This document shows, piece after piece, positions 9,075 to 16,840 of a stretch of 42,872 bases of DNA. The first letter of the stretch is position 1, and each line of letters starts with the position of its first letter. The stretch lies in assembly GCA_937901745.1 (NCBI GenBank), contig CALGSZ010000138.1, forward strand, positions 1 through 42,872, given 5' to 3'. The notes under the pieces are model-generated. The model made no database searches and had not been told where the DNA came from. It saw only the letters and a program-made list of their open reading frames with translations. This DNA comes from an uncultured Chloroflexota bacterium. GTDB lineage: Bacteria > Chloroflexota > Chloroflexia > Thermomicrobiales > UBA6265. The position numbers were made by a program, and so were the translations under genes.

Positions 9075-9887
9075 TTAGAGGTGCCGCAAGAACGCGTCCG
9101 GATGGTTGAGAAACTCGCGCGTGACGGTAACGTGCTCGACGGCGTCGTAGGGGATCTCGCGTGGGGCGCCGTCGTCGAAGCCGAGGATGGTTGCACCGGG
9201 GAGAGACATCAGGATCGGTGAGTGGGTGGCGATGATGAACTGCGCGCCCTGCTCCTCGGCCATGGTCTTCAGGAGCGACAGTAGCGTCAGCTGGCGGGTA
9301 GGAGAGAGCGGCGCCTCCGGCTCGTCGAGCAGGTAGAGCCCGTTAGGCTGAAAGCGGGCGCGGAAGAGCTCCAAGAAGCTCTCGCCGTGCGACCGCGCGT
9401 CAAGCCCTTCGCCGTAGCGCTCGCGCATGGCGGCAAGCTCGCGGGCGTAGGGCATCTGACCGAGGCTGCGGGCGAGAGCGGACCGCGACGTATCTTCCGC
9501 GATCGCGCGGGCGTCCGCCTCTAACTCCTCGCGCAATCGCTCCATCCGCGTTGCATATCCGAAGAAATCCTCCGCTCGCAGGTAGAAGCCGCGTCGAGTC
9601 CTGCGCGACCAGGTGAGGCGCATGGCGCGGGCGAGCGCCTGCCCGGCCGCCAGCGTGCGGTCGCGCTCGGCGTCCACCGTCCCAACCGTGATCGCGCGTG
9701 CGGCGCAGGCAATCCCCTCGAGGAGCGTAGATTTACCGGAGCCGTTCTCCCCGACGAGGAAAGTCACAGGAGTGCGGAATTCGAGCCGCTGACCGATGAG
9801 GGAGGCGATGACCGGCACGCTGAAGGGGAAGCGCTCGGCCAGCGCGGGCGGCGCCTCCCGGAATTCCACGGCTTCTAAATGGATCAT
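9075..9887 (-). CDS. AAA family ATPase (ABC/SMC-like, small)
   Basis: 270 residues. A compact ABC-type ATPase without membrane segments, like the predicted ATPases of the AAA_21/AAA_23 group. The P-loop GENGSGKS lies at residues 46-53, a signature-like HGESFLELF precedes Walker B GLYLLDEPEAPLSP, and FIIATHSPILMSLPGA contains the switch His. The start is the ATG at 9887, with GAGAGGG 8 bases upstream; a longer open frame to 10199 lacks homology and would overlap the divergent HD gene. Members of this group are often linked to DNA repair or defence, but no nuclease or partner lies next to it, so its role is unknown. It is divergent from the HD-domain gene across 138 bases. Confidence 0.88.
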   Translation of the reverse strand: MIHLEAVEFREAPPALAERFPFSVPVIASLIGQRLEFRTPVTFLVGENGSGKSTLLEGIACAARAITVGTVDAERDRTLAAGQALARAMRLTWSRRTRRGFYLRAEDFFGYATRMERLREELEADARAIAEDTSRSALARSLGQMPYARELAAMRERYGEGLDARSHGESFLELFRARFQPNGLYLLDEPEAPLSPTRQLTLLSLLKTMAEEQGAQFIIATHSPILMSLPGATILGFDDGAPREIPYDAVEHVTVTREFLNHPDAFLRHL

Positions 9888-10025
9888 GCATCGTCCCTCT
9901 CGGCAGGAGGCATCGCTTGGAGGCGTGTTCCTCTCGCCCATCGGCCGCCAACCGTACCACGCCGGCACCGTACAATGAGCGGCCAAGAGGCTGCCGATCG
10001 TTGAAGCAAGGAGTGAGTCGACACC

Positions 10026-10625
10026 GTGTTGACTGAACGTGCCCGCGCGCTGCTGCACGAGTGGGTGGAGAGCGAGAGCCTGCGCAAGCACTGCGAGGCG
10101 GTTTCCGCCTGCATGCGTCACTTTGCACGGCGAGCGGGAGAGGATGAGGATCTTTGGGGCGCTGTCGGGTTGCTGCATGACCTCGACTACGAGAAGCATC
10201 CCAATCTGGAGCTAAGCGAGGATGGCCATCCATTCGTCGGGGTCGCATATCTGCGCGAGCATGGCTGGAGCGAGGAGATCTGCCGGGCGATTCTCAGCCA
10301 CGCGGACTACAGCGGCGTCGAGCCGGTATCCCTGATGGAGAAGACGCTGCGCGCCGTAGACGAGCTGAGCGGATTCGTGACCGCGGTTGCGCTCGTCCGG
10401 CCAGACAAGAGCATCCACAGCGTTCAGGTCTCCTCCGTCCGGAAGAAGATGAAGGACAAGGCGTTTGCCGCGAAGGTGAGCCGGGAGGAGATCGTCCACG
10501 GGGCGGAGTTGCTCGGCATGCCGCTGGAGGAGGTGATCGCTGAGGTCATCGCGGCGCTGCAAGCGGAAGCGGACCGGCTCGGGCTCGCCGGTGTCACCGA
10601 GCAGGCGGCGACAAGCGGCGCCTAG
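10026..10625 (+). CDS. HD-domain phosphohydrolase
   Basis: 199 residues. Metal-dependent HD-superfamily hydrolase: an early His (KHCEAV, residue 22), the HD doublet in GLLHDLDYEKH (residues 51-52), and later His residues in GHPFVGV and ILSHAD. This pattern matches the single-domain YedJ/uncharacterised HDIG group found widely in bacteria, with substrates usually phosphomonoesters or nucleotides. The GTG at 10026 is the start with the longest family match; AGGAG lies 12 bases upstream, which is long, and a TTG at 10029 is an alternative. A PLP decarboxylase follows after 12 bases, so the two are probably co-transcribed, though no functional link is evident. Confidence 0.85.
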   Translation: MLTERARALLHEWVESESLRKHCEAVSACMRHFARRAGEDEDLWGAVGLLHDLDYEKHPNLELSEDGHPFVGVAYLREHGWSEEICRAILSHADYSGVEPVSLMEKTLRAVDELSGFVTAVALVRPDKSIHSVQVSSVRKKMKDKAFAAKVSREEIVHGAELLGMPLEEVIAEVIAALQAEADRLGLAGVTEQAATSGA

Positions 10626-10637
10626 GGACTGAGCGCG

Positions 10638-12014
10638 ATGACGGTCGGGCCTGGGAGCGCGGGCGGCATGCACGGAATATCGGAAGAGGCGGAGGCGTTA
10701 GCCCGGCGGATGCTGGACGTGGTGCTGGAGATGCGGCGCGAGCGCCGGTTAGGCGCTCCCCGCCCGTCCGATGAGCTGGAGCGCGCGGCCGGTCAGCCGA
10801 TCACGCCCGACGGCCTGGGCTGGGAGCGCGCGCTCCACCTTTGGCTGGACGTGCTTGCTCCGGCGAACATCGCGGTCGATCACCCGCGGTATCTTGCCTT
10901 CGTGGGTCAGGCGCCAACCGAGGCGTCCATCTTCTTTGATCTCCTGGTCAGCGCGTCAGCGGTCTATGGTGGAGCGTGGCTGGAGGCAGCCGGCGCGATC
11001 CACGCCGAAAATCAGGCGCTGCGCTGGCTGGCCGATCTCGCCGGGTTCCCGTCCGGCGCGGGCGGCACTTTCGTCCCCAGCGGCACTCTCGGGAACCTCG
11101 CGGCGCTGCATGCTGCTCGCGACGCCGCGCAGCGACGGCGCGACGGCGCTCGTCCGCCTCGCTGGCGCATGATCACATCGGCCGCGGCGCATTCGTCAGT
11201 CCACGCCGCCGCTCGTGTCCTCGATGTCGAAGTGCTCGTCGCGCCCGTGGACGATCGCGACCGCTTGACGGCGGAGGGGATTCGCCGGGTGGTTGGAGAT
11301 GAGGGCGATGACGCGATCTTCGCCGTCGTCGCCTCGGCCGGAGCGACGAATGCCGGCGCGATCGATGATCTCGCGGGGATCGCGGAGCTCTGTCAGGAGC
11401 GTGGGTGGTGGCTCCATGTGGACGGAGCCTATGGGTTGGCCGCGCTCGCCGCGCCGAGCCGGCGCGCCGCCTTCGCCGGGATCGAGCGGGCGGACAGCTT
11501 CATCGTCGATCCGCACAAGTGGTTCTACGGGCCGTACGACTGCTGCGCCTTGCTCTACCGAGAGCCGGCGATCGCGGCGGCCGCCCATTCCCAGCACGCG
11601 GCGTATCTGGAAGCGGTCAGCGAGCGGGACGAATGGAACCCCGCGGACTATGCCGTGCACCTATCACGGCGGCCGCGTGGGCTGCCGTTCTGGTTCTCGC
11701 TGGTGGCGCACGGGACGCGAGCGTACACGGAAGCGATCGAGGCGACGCTGGAGACGACCCGAAAGGCGGCGGCGGCGATACGTTCTCGACCCTACCTCGA
11801 GCTGCTGCTGGAGCCGGAGCTGACGGTGCTGTTGTTCCGTCGCCTCGGCTGGGGTGAGGCAGACTACGAAGCGTGGTCTGACCGGTTGCTGCGCGAGCAG
11901 ATCGCGTTCGTGGTCCCAACCCGCTTCCATGAGGAGCCGGTAGCGCGGCTCTGCATCGTCAATCCCCGCACGACGATCGCCGATATCGAGCACGTGCTTG
12001 ACACCATGGCATAG
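10638..12014 (+). CDS. Pyridoxal-phosphate-dependent decarboxylase, group II
   Basis: 458 residues, the normal size for aromatic-amino-acid/glutamate-type group II decarboxylases. The PLP Lys is K294 in FIVDPHKWFYGPYD, the PLP-pyridine Asp is in WLHVDGAYG, and the ring-stacking His is in SAAAHSSVHAAARV. The family removes the carboxylate of an L-amino acid; the substrate cannot be read from sequence. The start is the ATG at 10638 (AGGGA upstream); a second ATG at 10668 is possible. It follows the HD gene closely. A paralogue with the same layout lies 14 kb away (25772-27232). Confidence 0.9.
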   Translation: MTVGPGSAGGMHGISEEAEALARRMLDVVLEMRRERRLGAPRPSDELERAAGQPITPDGLGWERALHLWLDVLAPANIAVDHPRYLAFVGQAPTEASIFFDLLVSASAVYGGAWLEAAGAIHAENQALRWLADLAGFPSGAGGTFVPSGTLGNLAALHAARDAAQRRRDGARPPRWRMITSAAAHSSVHAAARVLDVEVLVAPVDDRDRLTAEGIRRVVGDEGDDAIFAVVASAGATNAGAIDDLAGIAELCQERGWWLHVDGAYGLAALAAPSRRAAFAGIERADSFIVDPHKWFYGPYDCCALLYREPAIAAAAHSQHAAYLEAVSERDEWNPADYAVHLSRRPRGLPFWFSLVAHGTRAYTEAIEATLETTRKAAAAIRSRPYLELLLEPELTVLLFRRLGWGEADYEAWSDRLLREQIAFVVPTRFHEEPVARLCIVNPRTTIADIEHVLDTMA

Positions 12015-12136
12015 GCAAGAGCCGCCCTTTTGGCAACGCGGATCTCCGGGCAGTCCGGCAACAAGCGGACAGCGCCGTTACCCGCGCTGCAACGTAGTAC
12101 TAATTGACGCGCTGGCGGCACGCGACATGCGACGTC

Positions 12137-12204
12137 TTACTGGCGTAAACTCAGTGTGAAAAATCTTGACGCCCCGGGATTTTGAGACAGTTACTGGGGA
12201 AAAC
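12137..12204 (+). repeat. Imperfect direct repeat, 14 bases, two copies 54 bases apart
   Basis: TTACTGGCGTAAAC at 12137-12150 and TTACTGGGGAAAAC at 12191-12204 match at 12 of 14 positions. The 54-base spacing is close to five helical turns, so both copies face the same side of DNA. They lie 144 and 198 bases upstream of the kinase start codon and flank an inverted repeat. Confidence 0.55.
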
Positions 12205-12217
12205 GATACGTAAGGAT

Positions 12218-12346
12218 ATGGTGAATGGCACCTCTGTATATGGCGCTGCTCGACATAGTGAGAGAGTATTCCTCGATGCCGTGGTGATCACTGGGGCTGT
12301 GCCGTCTTGGCAGAAGTATGGGCGGTCGCGAGGGCCGGAGGAATAG
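12218..12346 (+). CDS. Possible 42-residue leader peptide before the sensor kinase
   Basis: An open frame from ATG 12218 to TAG 12344-12346, ending one base before the kinase ATG. AAGGA lies immediately upstream (too close for the ATG, acceptable for the GTG codon at 12221). The product has no recognisable family, signal peptide or membrane segment, and part of it overlaps the kinase ribosome site (GGAGGAA). It could couple translation to the kinase or be chance. Confidence 0.2.
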   Translation: MVNGTSVYGAARHSERVFLDAVVITGAVPSWQKYGRSRGPEE

Positions 12347-12347
12347 C

Positions 12348-14279
12348 ATGACGCGGCGCTGGTCACTGCGCACCCGGTTCGTCGCCGCCGCGTCGGCGTG
12401 TCTGTTGCCGTTGCTGGCCGTCATTCTGTTCATCCTCGATCAGAGCCTCGAGAACAGCCGCGACCAGATCTTCGATACCGAGGTGGCAGTGAGTGGGGTG
12501 GTCTCCACCCTGCTCTCGCAGACACTTGAAGAGAACCACGCGGTCTTGCAGGATCTCGCGAAGCGGGAGGAGATCCAGCAGCTCAATGAGTCCGCGGCGC
12601 AGCCCGTGCTCAACCAGACGTTGACGCTGCGCCCGAGCTTGAAGGGGCTCTTCCTGATCGGACCGGACGGAAAGACTGTCACGTACTTCGGCATCGAGCC
12701 AAGCGCCTCTCTCCTCAGCACCATCAAGCCCCTGACCGACAATGCATTGCGGGCTGGAGCCCCCGGCGTCTCGGGCAAGATCGGCTTGCCAGGAACCGAC
12801 GGCGCCGCGGTCGTCGCGCTGGTTGCGCCGGTGCTGCCGAGCGCGGAAGAAACCTCCGACAACCAGCCGGTCGAGGGGAAGCCGATGGCGGCCATCGGTG
12901 CGTTCCTCGATGCCGAGCGCCTGAACCGGGCGTTGGCCGCGGCGACCGAGTTCGGCGGGCAAACGATGATCGCCGTCGTCGCGGAGGGCGGTCAGATCGT
13001 CGTGAACCAGCCGGGTGTCGAGATTATCGGGCGCGATCTGAACGAGAAGCTGGCAGCGAAGATCAATGAGGCGATCGCCGGTAAGCGGACGACGCAGACG
13101 TATCGCGATGCCGAGGGGGTGGAGCGCCTGGCGGTCCTCTCTCCAGTCTCCTACGAGGGCGCAAAGTGGGCCGTCGTGGTCAGCAGCCCCTCGCCGACGG
13201 CGTATTCGCCGAATCAGGATCTGCTCGAGCGTGGACTGATTGCGCTCGCCGGTGCGGTGACGCTGACCCTGATCCTGGCGGTCATTTTCGGTGAGCTGAC
13301 GGCTCGCCCGCTGCGCCAGCTGACGGAGCAGGCGCACGCCGTCGCCGAAGGCGAGCTCGACCGGCCGCTGCAATCGGTCGGGCGTGGCGAGGTCGCTGCT
13401 CTCAGCTCCGCGATCCAAGACATGGCAGCGCGCCTCACGCGGCAAGTGCGCGATACGGAAGCGACGCGCGAAGAGGTGGTGCATCAGGCGGAGCTGCTTC
13501 GGGAGTTGCTGCGCCGCACGGTTCGCTTGCAGGAGGACGAGCGCCGGCGCATCGCGAGCGACATCCACGATGCGGTCTCTCCCCTAATCACCGGTGCGCT
13601 CTATCAGGTGCGCGCTCTGTCGCTGACGAGTCACGGGCAAAATGGCGGGAACGGCAACGGGAATGGCGCACACGCCGACGACGGGCTCGCCACGGTCAGT
13701 GACCTCCTGGAGCGGGCGATGGCGGAGCTGCACGACGTCGTCTTCGCCTTGCGGCCGCCCGACCTCGACGACTTGGGCGTCGTTGCCGCGATCGAGCGCT
13801 ACGTCCAACAGATCAACCGCAGCGGTCTGCCTTGCCAATTGGAAGTCATTGGGGAGCCGGAGCGGCTTTCGCCGGAGGCCCGGCTCGGCGTCTACCGCAT
13901 CGTGCAGGAGGCGCTGCACAACGCCCTGCGCCACGCGCACGCGGACGAGGCCGTAGTCAAGATGGAGTGGCTGGAGGATCGGCTCCGCGTCACGATCCGC
14001 GACAACGGATCGGGCTTCGATCCGGAGCAGGCCGCGCAGCCGACCTCGCTGGGCTTGCTGAGCATGCGTGAGCGCGCGGCGGCGATCGGCGCGACGCTAG
14101 AGATTGCCTCTCGGCCGGGCTCGGGGACCGCGATCATCCTCGAGCAGCCGCTGGCCGAAGAGCTGGTACCGGAGGACGCTGCCACTGCCGATGGGCAGGC
14201 CGAGGATCAGGCGTCCGTGAACGAAACGACGACCGTGGTGACCGTCGTCGAGCCGGGCCCAGCCAGTACCCCACGATAG
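12348..14279 (+). CDS. Membrane sensor histidine kinase, NarL/DesK type
   Basis: 643 residues. TM helix 1 (about 10-32) and TM helix 2 (about 296-316) enclose a roughly 260-residue external sensor region, probably a Cache-like fold. HAMP follows (TARPLRQLTEQAHAVAEGEL), then a HisKA_3 dimerisation domain with phospho-acceptor His407 in RRIASDIHDAVSPLI and the conserved LRPPDLDDLGVVAAI, then HATPase_c with N-box QEALHNALRHAHADE and DNGSGFD, GLLSMRERAAAIGA. A Gly/Asn-rich insert (about residues 430-440) splits the dimerisation helices. The start is ATG 12348 with GGAGGAA 4 bases upstream. It phosphorylates the response regulator encoded 120 bases downstream; the ligand is unknown. Confidence 0.93.
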   Translation: MTRRWSLRTRFVAAASACLLPLLAVILFILDQSLENSRDQIFDTEVAVSGVVSTLLSQTLEENHAVLQDLAKREEIQQLNESAAQPVLNQTLTLRPSLKGLFLIGPDGKTVTYFGIEPSASLLSTIKPLTDNALRAGAPGVSGKIGLPGTDGAAVVALVAPVLPSAEETSDNQPVEGKPMAAIGAFLDAERLNRALAAATEFGGQTMIAVVAEGGQIVVNQPGVEIIGRDLNEKLAAKINEAIAGKRTTQTYRDAEGVERLAVLSPVSYEGAKWAVVVSSPSPTAYSPNQDLLERGLIALAGAVTLTLILAVIFGELTARPLRQLTEQAHAVAEGELDRPLQSVGRGEVAALSSAIQDMAARLTRQVRDTEATREEVVHQAELLRELLRRTVRLQEDERRRIASDIHDAVSPLITGALYQVRALSLTSHGQNGGNGNGNGAHADDGLATVSDLLERAMAELHDVVFALRPPDLDDLGVVAAIERYVQQINRSGLPCQLEVIGEPERLSPEARLGVYRIVQEALHNALRHAHADEAVVKMEWLEDRLRVTIRDNGSGFDPEQAAQPTSLGLLSMRERAAAIGATLEIASRPGSGTAIILEQPLAEELVPEDAATADGQAEDQASVNETTTVVTVVEPGPASTPR

Positions 14280-14399
14280 GACTGCATAGGAGTACAATGT
14301 TTTTCACAGGAACGGTCCTGAGCGGAGATCAGGAAGGCTCCGTCGTTTCCCATCCACCACACGGGGACGATTGCGCTCTGGGTGGGGAGTCGATTAGCG
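14280..14399 (+). promoter_or_regulatory. Kinase-regulator intergenic gap with small hairpin
   Basis: 120 bases between the two partner genes. A perfect 6-bp hairpin (TCCTGA, 7-base loop, TCAGGA) lies at 14316-14334. A TACAAT -10-like hexamer at 14293 has no good -35 partner. The gap could hold a second promoter or an mRNA processing site that sets the regulator level apart from the kinase. Confidence 0.35.
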
Positions 14400-15035
14400 G
14401 TGATCTCGGTTCTTCTCGTTGATGATCATCCAGTCGTTATCGAAGGTCTGCGCAAGGTGCTGGCGACCGCGGGCGATATCACCATCGCCGGCGAAGCCCA
14501 CGATGCCGCCGGCGCGATTGAGCAGGCAAAGGCGCTGAAGCCGGATGTGATTCTGCTCGACCTGCGCATGCCGGGCGCCAGCGGCGTGCAGGCGACGCGC
14601 CGGCTGCGCGAGCAGGACATCCGCTCGGCGGTCATCATCCTCACGTCGTACGGCGATCAGGCGTACGTCCGGCAGGCGCTCGAGGCGGGGGCAGATAGCT
14701 ATCTGCTGAAGACCACGCCGCCGGACCAACTGATCACCGCGATCCGCAATGCGGCGCGCGGGCGGCGACAGCTCAGCCCTGAGCTGCTCGATGGCGTGCT
14801 GGCCGATTTCAGCGGGCTGGCGCGCGAGCAGACGCGGCGGGAATCCGACCTCTCCGAAGAGGATCGCGAGATTCTGCGTCGCGCGGCGGAGGGAGCGACG
14901 AATCGGGAGATCGGCCTCGCGCTTGGCCGGAGCGAGATCGCCATCAAGAAGCGACTGCAAGTCATCTTCTCCAAGCTGGGCGCCGTCGATCGTGCCCACG
15001 CGGTCGCCGAGGCGATCCGCCGCGGGCTGATCTAA
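14400..15035 (+). CDS. NarL/FixJ-family response regulator
   Basis: 211 residues. Receiver domain with acidic pair D8-D9, phospho-acceptor D54 in PDVILLDLRMPG, Thr/Ser in IILTSYGD and Lys in SYLLKTTPPDQL. A C-terminal helix-turn-helix follows: EEDREILRRAAEGATNREIG then GRSEIAIKKRLQVIFSKLG. The output domain begins DLSEEDREIL where most NarL proteins read LTxREREVL, so the usual Arg-Glu is altered. I favour GTG 14400, since GGGGAG lies 10 bases upstream; GTG 14382 is an alternative without a ribosome site. It is the cognate partner of the kinase just upstream and may bind the direct repeats before that gene. Confidence 0.92.
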   Translation: MISVLLVDDHPVVIEGLRKVLATAGDITIAGEAHDAAGAIEQAKALKPDVILLDLRMPGASGVQATRRLREQDIRSAVIILTSYGDQAYVRQALEAGADSYLLKTTPPDQLITAIRNAARGRRQLSPELLDGVLADFSGLAREQTRRESDLSEEDREILRRAAEGATNREIGLALGRSEIAIKKRLQVIFSKLGAVDRAHAVAEAIRRGLI

Positions 15036-15533
15036 CGACCAGTACTCCCCTGTGGATGCTGTAGCGCCTGTGACACCGAGTCGGCTCCAACGTACCGCGT
15101 TTGCTATCCGTTCGGCACGACACAGGGGCCCTAGCGGGGTTCTATCATCCAATTAGAGTTCGGTGAGCTTCCCGCAGCGAGAAGCCGCCGAACCAGCTCC
15201 CTCTAACGGAGCACCTACTGGGCGATGCCAGCCACATCGCTCAGTTGTACCCCTTCCCTCCCTCGGGTAGTCGGCCGCGCGGGCCCAGCCACTCGCGCGG
15301 CCGATCCTCCTTTAATCCCGCCATCTTCGCGGAGCGCCTCACGGACCATTCGGCATGGCCACGTCCGATCCGCACGTGATCGAAGCGACTTGTGACGCGC
15401 CGGCGACATGGCGCGCGGCACGTGGTGTGCGATTATCAGGACGATTCTGTGGGGATCGCGATGGCCGACCGCGACCGGATGCCTGAGCGATGAGGCGGCG
15501 CGCGCGCCGAGTGCAACACTCTAGGAGGCAACC
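15036..15533. other. 498-base non-coding region before htrA
   Basis: No convincing reading frame on either strand. The centre (15159-15304) holds four consecutive hairpins, described separately. The last 200 bases lead to the htrA ribosome site AGGAGG at 15522-15527. No clear -35/-10 pair could be called by eye. Confidence 0.6.
15159..15304 (+). ncRNA. Array of four consecutive hairpins, candidate structured leader RNA
   Basis: Hairpin 1: TTCGG (15159-15163) with CCGAA (15188-15192), a small internal loop, then GCTTC (15167-15171) with GAAGC (15181-15185). Hairpin 2: GCTCC (15196-15200) with GGAGC (15208-15212), 7-base loop. Hairpin 3: an 11-bp stem with one G-U pair, 15217-15227 with 15235-15245, 7-base loop. 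Hairpin 4: a perfect 11-bp stem, 15271-15281 with 15294-15304, 12-base loop. No match to a riboswitch class I can recall. Hairpin 4 could also end the regulator transcript, though a U-tract is lacking. Strand is assumed from the flanking genes. Confidence 0.4.
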
Positions 15534-16595
15534 ATGAAACAATCACGATGGCTCATTGCCGTTGCATTCGTGCTCGGAACACTCCTCGGAGGGGGGCTCG
15601 TTGCCAGCATTGGATCTGGTGTGCATGCCCAGGAGGACGAAGCGACGCCCGAGAGCGCGGCCGAGTATCCCGCCGTGGAGATCGTTGAGCGCGTCCGGGA
15701 AGCGGTGGTCACGGTCGTCAACGAGCAGACCGTGAGTGGCTTCGGCCAGCTTCAGCCTGTCGGCTCGGGCACCGGGTTCATTATCGATGAGGAGGGCCAC
15801 GTCGTTACGAATTGGCACGTCGTAACCGGCGGACAAGAGTTCCTCGTCATCCTCGCCAACGGCGATCGGCGGCCGGCGACGCTGGTCGGCTCCGATCCGC
15901 TAAGCGACCTGGCGGTGGTGCGGATCGAGGGTGAGGTGCCCGCGACGGTGCCGCTCGGCGACTCGGATCTGGCGAAGCCGGGTCAGCCGGTCCTCGCGAT
16001 CGGATCGCCGCTGGGCTCGTTCACCAACACGGTTACGCAAGGGATCGTCAGCGCCACGGGCCGCGACTTCCCGGGAGCGAGCACCTACACCGATCTCATT
16101 CAGCACGACGCGGCAATCAACCCCGGCAATTCCGGCGGCCCGCTCTTCAACTTCAATGGCGAGGTGATCGGCGTCAATACGCTTGGCATTCCGTCGCAGA
16201 ACGGTCAGCCGGTGCAGGGGTTGTTCTTCGCGATTCCGTCGAATCTCGTGCGGGAGATCGCTGAAACCCTGATCAACGAGGGCCGGGTCATCTATCCGTA
16301 CTTCGGGATCGGCTTCCAAACCGTGACGTGGAACCTCGCTGCACAACTCGAGCTACCGGTCGACAACGGCGTGCTCGTCACCGATGTGGTGAGCAACAGC
16401 CCCGCGGACGACGCTGGAATTCAGCCAGGGGATATCATCGTCGCGATCGACGGCCAGCCGATCGATCAGGAGAACTCGTTCAGCGAGGTGCTGTTCGAGC
16501 ATGAGCCGGGAGAGACCGTGATCGCGACGGTGAACCGGGACGGCGACGAGATCGAGGTCGAAGTCACGCTGGCGGAGCGACCCGACAACATATAG
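15534..16595 (+). CDS. HtrA/DegP-like trypsin-fold serine protease with PDZ domain
   Basis: 353 residues. An N-terminal membrane anchor or signal peptide (about residues 7-32) places it outside the membrane. The trypsin-like domain has catalytic His95 (VTNWHVV), Asp125 (DPLSDLAVV) and Ser200 (INPGNSGGP), with GSGTGFIID before the His. A single PDZ domain follows (about 255-345: GVLVTDVVSNSPADDAGIQPGDIIVAIDG). It degrades or refolds damaged envelope proteins. The ATG at 15534 has AGGAGG 6 bases upstream. A long structured leader precedes it and a strong terminator follows, so it is probably a single-gene unit; the two-component system upstream is a plausible regulator by position only. Confidence 0.95.
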   Translation: MKQSRWLIAVAFVLGTLLGGGLVASIGSGVHAQEDEATPESAAEYPAVEIVERVREAVVTVVNEQTVSGFGQLQPVGSGTGFIIDEEGHVVTNWHVVTGGQEFLVILANGDRRPATLVGSDPLSDLAVVRIEGEVPATVPLGDSDLAKPGQPVLAIGSPLGSFTNTVTQGIVSATGRDFPGASTYTDLIQHDAAINPGNSGGPLFNFNGEVIGVNTLGIPSQNGQPVQGLFFAIPSNLVREIAETLINEGRVIYPYFGIGFQTVTWNLAAQLELPVDNGVLVTDVVSNSPADDAGIQPGDIIVAIDGQPIDQENSFSEVLFEHEPGETVIATVNRDGDEIEVEVTLAERPDNI

Positions 16596-16613
16596 CGCGC
16601 TAGGGTGAAGAGA

Positions 16614-16648
16614 AGAAAGGCTGGCATCGTTGTGGTGCCAGCCTTTCT
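16614..16648 (+). terminator. Rho-independent terminator of htrA
   Basis: A perfect 13-bp stem (AGAAAGGCTGGCA, 16614-16626, with its complement 16636-16648) and a 9-base loop, 18 bases past the htrA stop. The stem ends in TTTCT and the tail is short in U, so it may act in both directions. Confidence 0.8.
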
Positions 16649-16840
16649 ATGTACGTACGGACCAATTCGTCTATCCGAATGGGTATCCTGAATTAGGACG
16701 TTTCACCGTTAGAATCAGCGTGGGGTATGGGGTGTAGTGTTGGGAGTGCGCCGCTGTGCGTGTGTCGTCGGAGCTGAGCCGCGATTGTCGCTTGATTACC
16801 CTCCGACATCGCTGGCGAAGGTAACGAGCTGGAGGGATCC

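Larger units (their letters stand above)
12015..12347. promoter_or_regulatory. 333-base regulatory region upstream of the sensor kinase
   Basis: Less GC-rich than the flanking genes. It holds a near-perfect 14-base direct repeat (12137-12150 and 12191-12204), a 6-base inverted repeat between the copies (12160-12165 with 12178-12183) that encloses a TTGACG -35-like hexamer at 12166, and a possible 42-codon leader reading frame ending one base before the kinase ATG. These are the marks of a regulated promoter, possibly controlled by the response regulator encoded downstream; that link is inference. Confidence 0.5.

Noticed and set aside
14293..14298. TACAAT as a -10 box for the response regulator gene
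   Set aside because: No acceptable -35 at 16-18 bases upstream, so it is only mentioned within the gap.
15271..15304. Hairpin 4 as an ordinary Rho-independent terminator of the response regulator
   Set aside because: The stem is perfect but no U-run follows and it lies about 235 bases past the stop, so I keep it as part of the hairpin array.
15036..15533. Known riboswitch (c-di-AMP, cobalamin, SAM, c-di-GMP) before htrA
   Set aside because: The conserved core sequences of these classes as I remember them are not present.
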